Part shown: positions 33,435-41,235 of the stretch, piece after piece
Numbering within the stretch: the first letter of the stretch is position 1
How the letters are laid out: each line of letters opens with the position of its first letter
Assembly: GCA_965277425.1 (NCBI GenBank)
Contig: CBDICR010000005.1
Span: forward strand, 496,001-560,000
Origin: Poindextera sp965277425
Lineage (GTDB): Bacteria; Pseudomonadota; Alphaproteobacteria; Caulobacterales; Caulobacteraceae
Length of the DNA stretch: 64,000 nt
Direction of reading: 5' to 3'
The notes under the pieces: generated by a model
Seen by the model: only the letters and a program-made list of their open reading frames with translations
What the model was told of the DNA's origin: nothing
The model's database searches: none
Made by a program: the position numbers and the translations under genes

Positions 33435-34202
33435 TTAGCCGCCCCGGGCGATGAACCAGCCGTTCTTGAAGCCCTCGGCGACCTTGCCATAGACGAAGGG
33501 ATCGCCGTCGGGGCTGGTCAGTTGACCGCCCGCCGCGGCCAGCACGGCGTGGCCGGCGGCGATGTCCCATTCCATAGTCGCGCCGTGGCGGGGATAGAGG
33601 TCAGCAGCGCCCTCGGCGATAACGCAGAGCTTGATCGAGGAATCCATCGCCTGGCGCTCGGTGAAGCCGTACCTGGCCTCCAGCGCCTCCAGCTGATCGG
33701 GCTTCAGCGTGTGGCTGGTCAGGGCCAGGACATGGGCCGCATCGCGGGGACGCACACGGATCGGCTGGCCGCCGCGCTCGCCGATCTGGCGTTTCAGCGC
33801 CCCGCCTTGACCGGTGAACCAGACTTCGCCGGTGGCCGGGGCCGCGACCGCGCCCGCCACCGGCAGGCCGTCCTCGATCAGGCCGATATTGACGGTGAAA
33901 TGGGCCTCGCCGCGCACAAAGGCCTTGGTGCCGTCGAGCGGGTCGATGAGGAAGAAGCGGCGCGCGATGCTGGTCGGCGCGCCGGATGTGCTCACCGTCT
34001 CCTCGGCGACGGTCGGGATATCCGGGAAGGCGCCGGTCAAGGCCTCCAGGATCAGGGCCTCGCCGCGCTGGTCGGCGGCGGTGACCGGGCTCTCGTCGCT
34101 CTTGGTCTGCACCGTAAGGCCGGTCCGCCACAAGGGCAGGATCAGCGCGCTGGCGGCCTCGACGATTTCGGCCAGCCGTGCGCCGGTATCCGCCTGGTTC
34201 AT
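33435..34202 (-). CDS. cysQ: 3'(2'),5'-bisphosphate nucleotidase CysQ / inositol phosphatase family
   Basis: Mg-dependent phosphatase of the FIG superfamily; CysQ removes the 3'-phosphate of PAP/PAPS made in sulfate assimilation. It is 255 residues. DESPVTAADQRGEALI near residue 36, AEETV near 64, FLIDPLDGTKAFV near 81 (metal ligands D-x-L-D-G-T) and EWDIAAGHAVLAAAGG near 208 are all present. The order and length favour CysQ over inositol monophosphatase. It is divergent from chpT. Confidence 0.88.
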   Translation of the reverse strand: MNQADTGARLAEIVEAASALILPLWRTGLTVQTKSDESPVTAADQRGEALILEALTGAFPDIPTVAEETVSTSGAPTSIARRFFLIDPLDGTKAFVRGEAHFTVNIGLIEDGLPVAGAVAAPATGEVWFTGQGGALKRQIGERGGQPIRVRPRDAAHVLALTSHTLKPDQLEALEARYGFTERQAMDSSIKLCVIAEGAADLYPRHGATMEWDIAAGHAVLAAAGGQLTSPDGDPFVYGKVAEGFKNGWFIARGG

Positions 34203-34327
34203 GCTCGCGCCAGCCTTTGGCCTGATTTCGGGTTCACGCGGGTGTGTCTGGCATGGCGCCCTGGTTTGCGAAAGCGGCAAATCAGGCCAGGGTCGCGCCT
34301 TGCACAAAGCGGTTTTGCGAAAGCCCG

Positions 34328-35014
34328 ATGAACGACAACCAGCCCTCCTCGTCCCGGCTTGCGCACAAACCGGCGCCGCCGCAGCCGCACGAGCTGGCCG
34401 CTCATCTGGCCGCGCGGCTTTGCCACGACTTCATCAGTCCGGCCGGCGCGATCATGTCGGGCCTGGACCTGTTGAACGATCCGGACGCCCAGGACATGCG
34501 CGAAGACGCGCTGCGCCTGATCGCCGCCAGCGCTGAAAAGCTGGTCGCCCTGCTCGCCTTCGACCGGGTGGCGTTCGGCGCCTCGGCCGCCGCCGAGAGC
34601 TTCGACGCGCGCGAGCTGGAGAAGCTGACCCGCGACGTCTACGCCCATGGGCGCGCCAACCTTGATTGGGCGGTCGAGGCCGCGAGCCTGTCCAAGACGA
34701 TCGCACGGGTGCTGCTCAACCTGGCGCAGATCGGCGCCGGCCTATTACCGACCGGCGGGACCGCGCGGCTGACCGTGACGGCGACGGATGAGGAAACCGA
34801 GGTCTGCGTCCGCGCCGAGGGCGCCAAGGCCAGGCTGCGGCAAGAGGTGGCCGATGGGTTGGAAGGCCTGCCACTCGGCGACGGCCTCGGCGGCCATTGG
34901 GTCCAAGCCTATTATCTAAAGGGCCTGGTCGACGCCGCCAACGGCAGCCTGGAGGTCGAAACCAGCGAGACCCTGATCACGGTCCGCGCGCGATTGCGCC
35001 AAATCCCGGGCTGA
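34328..35014 (+). CDS. chpT: Histidine phosphotransferase ChpT
   Basis: Relay protein that carries phosphate from the hybrid kinase CckA to CtrA and CpdR, a core of alphaproteobacterial cell-cycle control. It is 228 residues. The phosphoacceptor His sits in AARLCHDFISPAGAIMSGLDLL near residue 35, the exact ChpT signature. ELEKLTRDVYAH, the dimer hairpin, and the degenerate ATPase-like domain (GLPLGDGLGGHWVQAYYLKGLVDAANG) follow. The ATG at 34328 has a weak ribosome site; an in-frame ATG at 34244 would add residues not typical of the family. It is followed by cheY and cheR. Confidence 0.93.
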   Translation: MNDNQPSSSRLAHKPAPPQPHELAAHLAARLCHDFISPAGAIMSGLDLLNDPDAQDMREDALRLIAASAEKLVALLAFDRVAFGASAAAESFDARELEKLTRDVYAHGRANLDWAVEAASLSKTIARVLLNLAQIGAGLLPTGGTARLTVTATDEETEVCVRAEGAKARLRQEVADGLEGLPLGDGLGGHWVQAYYLKGLVDAANGSLEVETSETLITVRARLRQIPG

Positions 35015-35090
35015 TTCTTCCCTAGCCCATACGGCTCCTTAACCTAGCCGCGCGAGAAAGGCGGATCGGCCGGAAGGAGCTGACGCGCCC

Positions 35091-35455
<365 letters not shown>

Positions 35456-35459
<4 letters not shown>

Positions 35460-36280
35460 GGCCGGAGGATGTCGAAACGGTCCGGTCGCTGGTGCACGCG
35501 CGCTCCGGCATGGTGCTCGACCCGGTCAAGACCTATCAGATCGAAACGCGGCTGGCGCCGGTGGCGCGCCGGGCCGGGTTCGACAGCCTGCCCGATCTGG
35601 TTCAGGCGATCCGATCGCAACGCGACGAAAAGCTGATGTGGGCGGCGACCGAGGCCCTGACCAGCGGCGAGACCTGTTTCTTCCGCGACCGCATCCCCTT
35701 CGCCCTGTTCCGCGAGGAGATCCTGCCCGAACTGGTCGCCAAGCGCGGCGAACGGCCCATCCGCATCTGGAGCGCGGCCTGCGCCTCCGGCCAGGAACCC
35801 TATTCCCTGGCGATGATCATCGACGACGAGCGGTCCAAGCTGCACGGCGCGCGGATCGAGCTGTTCGGCTCCGACATTTCGGAACGCGCGCTCGAAAAGG
35901 CGCAAAGCGGCCTCTACACCCAGTTCGAGGTCCAGCGCGGCCTGCCGATCCGGCTCCTGGTGCGGCATTTTGAAAAGGCCGACGAAATGTGGGGGCTGGC
36001 GCCGCGCATCCGCCAGATGGTGCGCTGGCGCCGGATCAACCTGCTGGCCGACCTGCGCGGGTTGGGCCAGTTCGACGTCATCTTCTGTCGCAACGTCGTT
36101 TCCGGGTTCGACGAGCCGACGCGGCGACGCGTGCTGGATCAGCTGGCGCGCGCCCTGCCCGATGACGGCCGGCTGGTTCTGGGCTTCGAGGAGACCGTCT
36201 CGGGCCTCACGGAGGCCCTGGCGCCGGTCGCCGGGCGCCGCGGTGTCTACGCGCCGACGGCCGCGCGCATCGCCGCTTAA
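35456..36280 (+). CDS. cheR: Chemotaxis methyltransferase CheR
   Basis: SAM-dependent glutamate methyltransferase for chemoreceptors. It is 274 residues. The N-terminal helical domain has YQIETRLAPVARRAGF. The catalytic domain has ALTSGETCFFRD near residue 67, RIWSAACASGQEPYSLAMII near 102 (SAM binding), LFGSDISERALEKA near 139 and FDVIFCRNVVSGFDEPTRRRVL near 204. No cheA, cheW or receptor gene is adjacent. It is coupled to the response regulator by a 4-bp overlap. Confidence 0.92.
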
Positions 36281-36290
36281 GACAGCAAGA

Positions 36291-36314
36291 CGCCTCTCCC
36301 GTTCAGGAGAGGCG
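36291..36314. terminator. Hairpin between cheR and the entericidin gene
   Basis: CGCCTCTCC-CGTTCA-GGAGAGGCG is a perfect 9-bp stem with a 6-nt loop located 10 bp after the cheR stop and 22 bp past the convergent entericidin stop. A U-tract is lacking on either strand, so termination efficiency is uncertain, but the position fits a shared bidirectional terminator. Confidence 0.55.
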
Positions 36315-36336
36315 CAAAGCCGAGATGAATGAGCGT

Positions 36337-36474
36337 TTAGGGGGTCGCGTCGTGGGCGGTGTCGGTCACCGCGTGGCCGGCGGCGCTGACGTCCTTGCCG
36401 GCGCCGGCCACGGTGTTGCAGGCGGAGACGGTGAGGCCGGCGGCGAGGATCGCCAAAAGGACAAGTTTGCGCAT
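36337..36474 (-). CDS. Entericidin A/B family lipoprotein
   Basis: 45 residues: a lipoprotein signal (RKLVLLAILAAGLTVSAC, lipobox VSAC) and a mature part starting CNTVAGAGKDVSAAGHAV, the entericidin signature. These small outer-membrane lipoproteins are stress-induced in Caulobacterales. It starts at 36474 behind GGGAG. The EcfG-type promoter lies 35 bp upstream, inside the 3' end of phyK. Confidence 0.88.
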   Translation of the reverse strand: MRKLVLLAILAAGLTVSACNTVAGAGKDVSAAGHAVTDTAHDATP

Positions 36475-36508
36475 GGTGAGTTCTCCCTTGGAAAGTCTAT
36501 CCTAACCC

Positions 36509-36533
36509 AACGGCTAAGCTGCCGCCCGGTTCC
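36509..36533 (-). promoter_or_regulatory. EcfG (SigT) promoter of the entericidin gene
   Basis: On the minus strand GGAAC (36533-36529), 16 nt, CGTT (36512-36509): an exact match to the EcfG consensus. The -35 element is within the last codons of phyK, so entericidin can be transcribed both from its own stress promoter and by read-through. Confidence 0.8.
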
Positions 36534-38241
36534 CCTTGGGTTTGGCCTGCGTCTTCGCAGAGCCTGTTCCCTTGACCTGAGGCGTCGGAAAGATGAGCCG
36601 GGCGGTGACTCCGCCGTGGTCGTTGGCCGACAGCTCCATACGGCCGCGCAACTGCCGGGCGAAGGCCATCATCAGGGCGCGGCCGACGCCAGTTCCAGCC
36701 AGTTCCGGCGCAAGGCCGGAGCCCTCGTCGACGATCGACAGCTCGGCCTCCTCGCCGTCCACCGTAAAGCGCACCCGCAGCATGCCGCCGCGCCGTGACA
36801 GCGCGTGCTTCTGCGCATTGCTGATCGCCTCCACGGCGAACAGGGCCAGCGGCGCCAGCTTGTCGGGGTCGATGATCAACTCGTCGGCCTCGAGCTCGGT
36901 GGCGATCAGTTCGCCATGCTCCTGCTGTTCGACGATGAGCTGGGCGACCAGGTCGCCGAGAAACTGGCGGATGTCGACGCGCTTCAGGTCGACGCCCTGG
37001 TAGAGGGCTCGATAGATCAGGGCCATGGCGTTGATGCGCTGACGGGTATCGAACATGGCCTCGCGCGCCGCCGGATCGGCCAGGGCGCGTTGCTGCATCG
37101 ACAGCAGCGAGGAGATCACCTGCAGATTGTTGCGAACACGGTGATGAATCTCGCGCATCAGCGCGTCTTTCTGCGCCAGCGAGTCCAGGAGCGAGGTGTC
37201 GCGGGTCTCGATGGCCTTGGCCATGGTGGCCATGGAGTGGGCCAGGTCGCGGATTTCCGGCGGGGCGTGGTCGGCCTGGACCGGGCGCACGGTGAAACGG
37301 CCGCGCGCATAGATGCCGGCGATCCGCTGCAGGTAGTGCAGCCAGCGCACCACGACCCGCTCGGTCACCACCATGACCGCGACCAGGGCGGTCAGGAAGG
37401 CCAGCAGCGGGAAGACCACGCCCGAGAGGGGATTGAGCCTGGCCCAGGTGAACCAGCCCTGCGACGGCGCGGAAAGCACCACGAAGACGTCCCCCATCAA
37501 GGGCGCCGCTGAATAGACTCGCGGGTCGCCCCGCTGGTCGCGCCCATAGTTGACGACCGAGCCCTTCGCCTTGACCCTCTGCAGATCGAGCACCGGATTG
37601 GCCGGGAAGGCCGCAGGGTCGGTGCGGGTGAGCAGATGGCCTTGAGCATCGGCTAGCGCCACCGCCGTGCCGGCCGGCAGGGCGGGATCGGACTGGGTGG
37701 GCCGCAGGCTTTCCAGGCTGATGACCGCGGCGACCACGCCTTCGAAATCGCCCTGCGGCGAGGCGACTCGTTCCGCCGCCAGCAGGGCCGGCTCGGCCGG
37801 GCTGAAATTGTCGGGCGCGCGCACCGCGACCGAGGGCTCGCCCGCCGCCAGCCGCTCAAACCAGCCGCTCGCGCGTCGCGCCGAATCGACGGGGATTGGC
37901 GCGGCCGAACAGACCGCCTGGCCAGACGGGTCGAAACGGACAAGGTTCTCGTAGCCGCCGAGTCGATGACTGATCTCGGCGAGGCGCTGGGCGCATTGCA
38001 GGCCGAGGGATTGGGGCGCCAGCGTCTCCAAGAGCACGCTTGCGCCCTCCATGCGCGCATGCGCGGTCGCGGCGCTGCGGGCGGCGGCCAGGGCGAGGTT
38101 GGTTCGCTGCTCGTCGGCGTCCTTGCGGAAGGCGATGCTGACCTGGATCGCCCCGAGCAGCAGCACCGGCAGCAGGGCGAGCGCCAGAGCCGCTCCCAGA
38201 CGGAAACGAATGGTGGTCAGCGCCGCCGCCAACCTTTGCAT
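36514..38241 (-). CDS. phyK: General stress response sensor kinase PhyK
   Basis: Membrane histidine kinase that phosphorylates PhyR. It is 575 residues from the ATG at 38241 (AAGGA upstream), 13 bp after ecfG. The first membrane helix is about 17-38, a periplasmic sensor domain about 40-275, a second helix (FPLLAFLTALVAVMVV) about 280-300, then HAMP. The HisKA_2-type box MREIHHRVRNNLQVISSLLS has its His near residue 363, and the ATPase has VEAISNAQKHAL near 477. The assignment to PhyK rests on the kinase type and its place beside ecfG-nepR-phyR, as in Caulobacter. Confidence 0.88.
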   Translation of the reverse strand: MQRLAAALTTIRFRLGAALALALLPVLLLGAIQVSIAFRKDADEQRTNLALAAARSAATAHARMEGASVLLETLAPQSLGLQCAQRLAEISHRLGGYENLVRFDPSGQAVCSAAPIPVDSARRASGWFERLAAGEPSVAVRAPDNFSPAEPALLAAERVASPQGDFEGVVAAVISLESLRPTQSDPALPAGTAVALADAQGHLLTRTDPAAFPANPVLDLQRVKAKGSVVNYGRDQRGDPRVYSAAPLMGDVFVVLSAPSQGWFTWARLNPLSGVVFPLLAFLTALVAVMVVTERVVVRWLHYLQRIAGIYARGRFTVRPVQADHAPPEIRDLAHSMATMAKAIETRDTSLLDSLAQKDALMREIHHRVRNNLQVISSLLSMQQRALADPAAREAMFDTRQRINAMALIYRALYQGVDLKRVDIRQFLGDLVAQLIVEQQEHGELIATELEADELIIDPDKLAPLALFAVEAISNAQKHALSRRGGMLRVRFTVDGEEAELSIVDEGSGLAPELAGTGVGRALMMAFARQLRGRMELSANDHGGVTARLIFPTPQVKGTGSAKTQAKPKGNRAAA

Positions 38242-38254
38242 GACCTCATCTTCC

Positions 38255-38863
38255 TTAACGGGCTTGGCCCAGATGCTCGGCCGCGGCCAGAATCGAACCC
38301 ATCGCATCGCCCGCGGAGCGGCCGTCGCGATCATAGGCCCCGGTCTCCAATATCCCCTGCAGGGCGCGCCGGGCGCGGCTGACGCGGCTTTTCACCGTGC
38401 CGACCGCGCAGCCGCAGATTTCCGCCGCCTCCTCATAGGCGAAGCCGCCGGCGCCAACCAGGATCAGAGCTTCACGTTGTTCGGGCGGCAACATGCCAAG
38501 ACCAAGGCGCAGTTCGTTCAACGCCACGGGCGACTGCGGATCATCGACCGCAACCAGGGTTCGTTCGGCGGCGTCCTGGTCGAGCTGGGTCTGGCGCCAG
38601 GAGCGACGTTTTTCCGAGTAGAACTGGTTGCGCAAAATCATGAAGGTCCAGGCCTTCATATTCGTGCCCATCTGATAGCTGGCCCGCGCGTCCCAGGCCT
38701 TCATCAGCGCGTCCTGCGCCAGATCGTCGGCGCTCGCCTGATCGCCGGTGAGCGTACGGGCGAAGGCGCGCAGATGCGGAATCAAAGCCACAAGTTCGCG
38801 CTTGAAGCGGCCTTCCATCGCCGGATCGGCGCCGCCGGTCGCGGCGGCGCGTTCACTTTTCAT
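38255..38863 (-). CDS. ecfG: General stress ECF sigma factor EcfG (SigT)
   Basis: ECF sigma factor of the EcfG group that reads GGAAC/CGTT promoters. It is 202 residues. Region 2 has RAFARTLTGDQASADDLAQDALMKAWDARASY and MKAWTFMILRNQFYSEKRR (near residues 32-85). Region 4 has LPPEQREALILVGAGGFAYEEAAEICGCAVGTVKSRVSRARR (near 124-165). It overlaps nepR by 11 bp and lies in the operon nepR-ecfG-phyK. Activity is held by NepR until phosphorylated PhyR titrates it. Confidence 0.95.
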   Translation of the reverse strand: MKSERAAATGGADPAMEGRFKRELVALIPHLRAFARTLTGDQASADDLAQDALMKAWDARASYQMGTNMKAWTFMILRNQFYSEKRRSWRQTQLDQDAAERTLVAVDDPQSPVALNELRLGLGMLPPEQREALILVGAGGFAYEEAAEICGCAVGTVKSRVSRARRALQGILETGAYDRDGRSAGDAMGSILAAAEHLGQAR

Positions 38864-39098
38864 CGCCGCCCTTTGCGTTCTGATCGTGCTGGCGAAGAAT
38901 ATCGAGAAAGTCGTCCGGGACCGGCTCGTTGACCACCCGATCGAACATCTGGCGCAGCTTTACGCCGATCGCCTGCTGGCGCAGCCGGGCTTCGTCGAGC
39001 GCACGGCGCGGCGCGCGCTTCGCGGCCTCGTCCGACTCGTCTTCGGCCTTAGCGTTCTGCCGTTCCAAACCCTCACCCCCTGAATCCTGACGCGTCAT
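38853..39098 (-). CDS. nepR: Anti-sigma factor NepR
   Basis: Anti-EcfG protein. It is 81 residues from the ATG at 39098 (CGGAG site). A disordered N-terminus leads to two helices, LRQQAIGVKLRQMFDRVVNEPVPDDFLDILRQ, that form the conserved NepR core. It is first in the nepR-ecfG-phyK operon, divergent from phyR. Its promoter matches EcfG, so the operon should be positively autoregulated. Confidence 0.95.
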   Translation of the reverse strand: MTRQDSGGEGLERQNAKAEDESDEAAKRAPRRALDEARLRQQAIGVKLRQMFDRVVNEPVPDDFLDILRQHDQNAKGGDEK

Positions 39099-39122
39099 TA
39101 CCAACAAGCTCCGGCCATCGCC

Positions 39123-39147
39123 AACGCGCCGGATCGCCTATGGTTCC
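39123..39147 (-). promoter_or_regulatory. EcfG (SigT) promoter of nepR-ecfG-phyK
   Basis: Minus strand GGAAC (39147-39143), 16 nt, CGTT (39126-39123). The transcript would start near 39116, leaving an 18-nt leader before the nepR ATG at 39098. Confidence 0.85.
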
Positions 39148-39166
39148 AAGAAACCAAGCTTGGCCG

Positions 39167-39191
39167 GGAACCAACCCCCAAGCGTTGCGTT
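39167..39191 (+). promoter_or_regulatory. EcfG (SigT) promoter of phyR
   Basis: GGAAC (39167-39171), 16 nt, CGTT (39188-39191), divergent from the nepR promoter, with the two -35 elements separated by only 19 bp. The phyR start follows 84 bp later, so there is a leader of roughly 75 nt. Confidence 0.85.
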
Positions 39192-39275
39192 TCAACTCCC
39201 TGCGCCGGCCCCGCTGGCGCCATCATCGTATGGCTGTATTGTTCGCGCCTCGCCCAGGATGCGAAAGGGGAGTCT

Positions 39276-40073
39276 ATGAGTCTTCTAGCCCGGCTAGCTC
39301 CACACCTTCCTTACGTGCGCCGGTACGCGCGCGCTCTGACCGGCGACCAGCCGGCGGGCGACGCCTATGTGAGAGTGGCGTTGGAGGCGCTCGCCGCCGG
39401 TGAACGGGCGCTTGAGCCCAATATGAGCCCCAGGGTGGCGCTCTATCATGTCTTCCACACCATCTGGTGCTCCACAGGCGCCCAGCTGGAGGACCGCTCC
39501 GAGGACCTGACGACCGGCGACGACCCCTCGTCCAGGCTGATGCGTATCGCGCCGCGGTCGCGCCAGGCCTTTCTGCTCACCGCGCTCGAGGGCTTCACCC
39601 CGAGCGAAACGGCGCAGATTCTCGATGCCGACTTCGCCGAGGTCGAACAGCTGATCGCCGAGGCGCAGAAGGAGATCGACGCCGAACTCGCCACCGATGT
39701 GCTGATCATCGAGGACGAGCCGGTGATCGCCGCCGATATCGAGGCCCTGGCGCGCGAGCTTGGCCACCACGTCGTCGACATCGCCGCCACGCGCGGCGAG
39801 GCCATCGAAGCGGTGGCCAAGCACAGGCCCGGCCTGATCCTGGCCGATATCCAGCTCGCCGACGGTTCCTCGGGCATCGACGCGGTTCGGGAAATCCTCG
39901 GACGGTTCGACGTGCCGGTGATCTTCATTACCGCCTTCCCCGAGCGGCTTTTGACCGGCGAGCGCCCGGAACCCACATTCCTGATCACCAAGCCCTTCCA
40001 GCCCGAGACCGTGAAGGCGGCGATCGGTCAGGCCCTGTTCTTCCATCCGGCGCGAGACAAGGCGCCGGCTTGA
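39276..40073 (+). CDS. phyR: General stress anti-anti-sigma regulator PhyR
   Basis: Partner-switch protein that, when phosphorylated, exposes a sigma-like domain to bind NepR. It is 265 residues. Residues 1 to about 135 mimic EcfG (LPYVRRYARALTGDQPAGDAYV and the region-4-like FTPSETAQILDADFAEV). The receiver is C-terminal, with acidic residues in VLIIEDEPVIAAD, phosphoacceptor Asp191 in LILADIQLADGSSG, and Lys in FLITKPFQPE. It has all the features of functional PhyR. It is driven by its own EcfG promoter. Confidence 0.96.
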   Translation: MSLLARLAPHLPYVRRYARALTGDQPAGDAYVRVALEALAAGERALEPNMSPRVALYHVFHTIWCSTGAQLEDRSEDLTTGDDPSSRLMRIAPRSRQAFLLTALEGFTPSETAQILDADFAEVEQLIAEAQKEIDAELATDVLIIEDEPVIAADIEALARELGHHVVDIAATRGEAIEAVAKHRPGLILADIQLADGSSGIDAVREILGRFDVPVIFITAFPERLLTGERPEPTFLITKPFQPETVKAAIGQALFFHPARDKAPA

Positions 40074-40098
40074 GCGTCCGGTTTCGCCGCACGGCGGT

Positions 40099-40359
40099 CT
40101 AGGTTGGCGGCGCGGCGCTCTGGATCGGCTGCGACGGCGGGGCGTTGAAAGCGTGCGCGACCGATGAGCGCGCGCCATTGTTGGCCTGGCTGGCCGACAG
40201 TTGCGGCGCGCGATAGATCCAGACCGCCGTCACGGCGACCACCGCCAGGACCACCGAAATGACCAGCACCCAAAAAACGTCCCGGCCCTTGCGGCCTTGA
40301 CGCGCGGCGGTCGCCGACAAGACCGGCGCGGGCTCGGATGGAGATTCGGATTGCGCCAT
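40099..40359 (-). CDS. Single-pass membrane protein of unknown function
   Basis: 86 residues from the ATG at 40359 behind AGGAG. A basic cytoplasmic stretch (RQGRKGRDV) precedes one helix (about 28-48), followed by a Gln/Asn/Ala/Pro-rich outer tail. No family is recognised. It lies between phyR (convergent) and gsrN (divergent), so it is physically part of the stress locus, but no EcfG promoter was seen in front of it. Confidence 0.7.
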   Translation of the reverse strand: MAQSESPSEPAPVLSATAARQGRKGRDVFWVLVISVVLAVVAVTAVWIYRAPQLSASQANNGARSSVAHAFNAPPSQPIQSAAPPT

Positions 40360-40470
40360 GACGGGTCTCCTCTTCAAGAGCGACAAGGTTTCGCAGCATC
40401 AACGCGCCGGCCGCGCGGAACGATCCGCCTTGGCCAAATCACCAGGCGGTTGAAAAAGACCGTAAGGCCC

Positions 40471-40496
40471 GGAACCGATTCCAGCCCTTGCCCGTT
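40471..40496 (+). promoter_or_regulatory. EcfG (SigT) promoter of the small RNA
   Basis: GGAAC (40471-40475), 17 nt, CGTT (40493-40496) on the plus strand. No protein gene follows; instead a structured segment ending in a strong terminator about 125 bp downstream, which marks a small RNA gene. Confidence 0.85.
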
Positions 40497-40502
40497 TGTC
40501 GA

Positions 40503-40620
40503 TTGCGGAGGCGGCGACGCCCCCCCGACTTGAGGCTGGCGAGAGCCAGCCAGCCGTCTCCGCACCTTTTCTCGATGATGCAAACTTTCAAAGGGCGGCT
40601 TTTCAGCCGCCCTTTTCTTC
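40503..40620 (+). ncRNA. gsrN: General stress small RNA, GsrN-like
   Basis: The transcript would run from about 40503 to 40620 (about 118 nt). An 11-bp stem, 40505-40515 with 40553-40563, is perfect apart from one G-U pair. It encloses an unpaired run of seven C (40520-40526) and an inner hairpin (GGCUGGC-GAGA-GCCAGCC, 40534-40551) with a GNRA loop. An intrinsic terminator closes the RNA. In Caulobacter the SigT-controlled sRNA GsrN has an exposed C-rich loop that pairs with target ribosome sites such as katG. Promoter, locus and C-run all match; sequence identity to GsrN was not checked. Confidence 0.78.
40590..40620 (+). terminator. Intrinsic terminator of the small RNA
   Basis: AAAGGGCGGCT-TTTC-AGCCGCCCTTT is an 11-bp stem with a 4-nt loop followed by a T-rich tract (TTCTTCTT). 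It also lies 17 bp beyond the convergent lipoprotein gene stop and may serve it weakly. Confidence 0.9.
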
Positions 40621-40636
40621 TTCAACGCGCGCCCGG

Positions 40637-41059
40637 CTAGGGGCTGACGGCGAAGTGGACGCTGACTTGCGAACTGTGGCGCAACAGGGCCAGGCCATGG
40701 CTGGGTTGGGTGGGCCGAACCACCGGCGCCGGCGACGCCAGGCCGTCGGCCGCCAGGGCCTTGGCCACCGCCGCGGCGCGCCTGGACGCCAAACCGGTGT
40801 CATCGCCGAGGCCGCTGATGCCCAGGCCGGCGACAGGGCAGCTTCGGGCGCGGGCCACCGAGGCGGCGATCACCTGCAAGGCGCCGGTGCTGAGCTGGTC
40901 CGAACTTTCCTGGAAATAGATCGGGAAGTTGAAGTCGGCGCAGGCGGTCGTCTTGACCAGCGCCTTGGAGCTCGTCGCGGTGCAGGCCGGCAGGATGAAC
41001 CCAAGCGCGGCGATCACGCCGACGCCCGCCATCCGTCGACCCCATAAACGAACGTCCAT
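40637..41059 (-). CDS. Lipoprotein with OmpA-like domain
   Basis: 140 residues from the ATG at 41059, behind a very strong AGGAGG site. The signal peptide ends with lipobox LPAC near residue 26. The mature part FNFPIYFQESSDQLSTGALQVIAASVARARSCPVAGLGISGLGDDTGLASRRAAAVAKALAADGL is best read in pieces: IYFQESSDQLS is the first strand and helix, and SRRAAAVAKAL the peptidoglycan-side helix of the OmpA C-terminal fold, though the canonical Asp/Arg ligands are poorly kept. It may link the outer membrane to the wall. Confidence 0.65.
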   Translation of the reverse strand: MDVRLWGRRMAGVGVIAALGFILPACTATSSKALVKTTACADFNFPIYFQESSDQLSTGALQVIAASVARARSCPVAGLGISGLGDDTGLASRRAAAVAKALAADGLASPAPVVRPTQPSHGLALLRHSSQVSVHFAVSP

Positions 41060-41157
41060 CAAAAGCCCTCCTAAAAGTCCGACGCCGAATTAAGAACAGG
41101 GCGGGCCCTGCTCGCCAAGTCCCTGAAACGGGTTTGGACGCCGCGCCCATGGTGACC

Positions 41158-41183
41158 GGAACCTTGGCCGCGGCCAACCCGTT
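41158..41183 (+). promoter_or_regulatory. EcfG (SigT) promoter of the 41.2-kb membrane protein
   Basis: GGAAC (41158-41162), 17 nt, CGTT (41180-41183). The start codon at 41236 follows about 45 nt after the expected transcription start. The spacer holds the palindrome TTGGCCGCGGCCAA. Confidence 0.8.
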
Positions 41184-41235
41184 TCCTTGACACAGATCGT
41201 CGCTAGCCCTCCGGCGGCGCCTTTGGAGAGACGTC

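Noticed and set aside
34264..34323. Direct repeat TTTGCGAAAGC (two copies, 49 bp apart) before chpT
   Set aside because: Only 11 bp and no known factor; may be chance. Noted because the second copy abuts the chpT ribosome site.
36316..36798. Plus-strand 157-codon frame antisense to the entericidin gene and phyK end
   Set aside because: It overlaps two well-supported minus-strand genes and has shadow composition.
40099..40470. EcfG promoter for the 86-residue membrane protein
   Set aside because: A GGAAC at 40417 has no CGTT at 16-17 nt and points the wrong way; no match exists on the minus strand.
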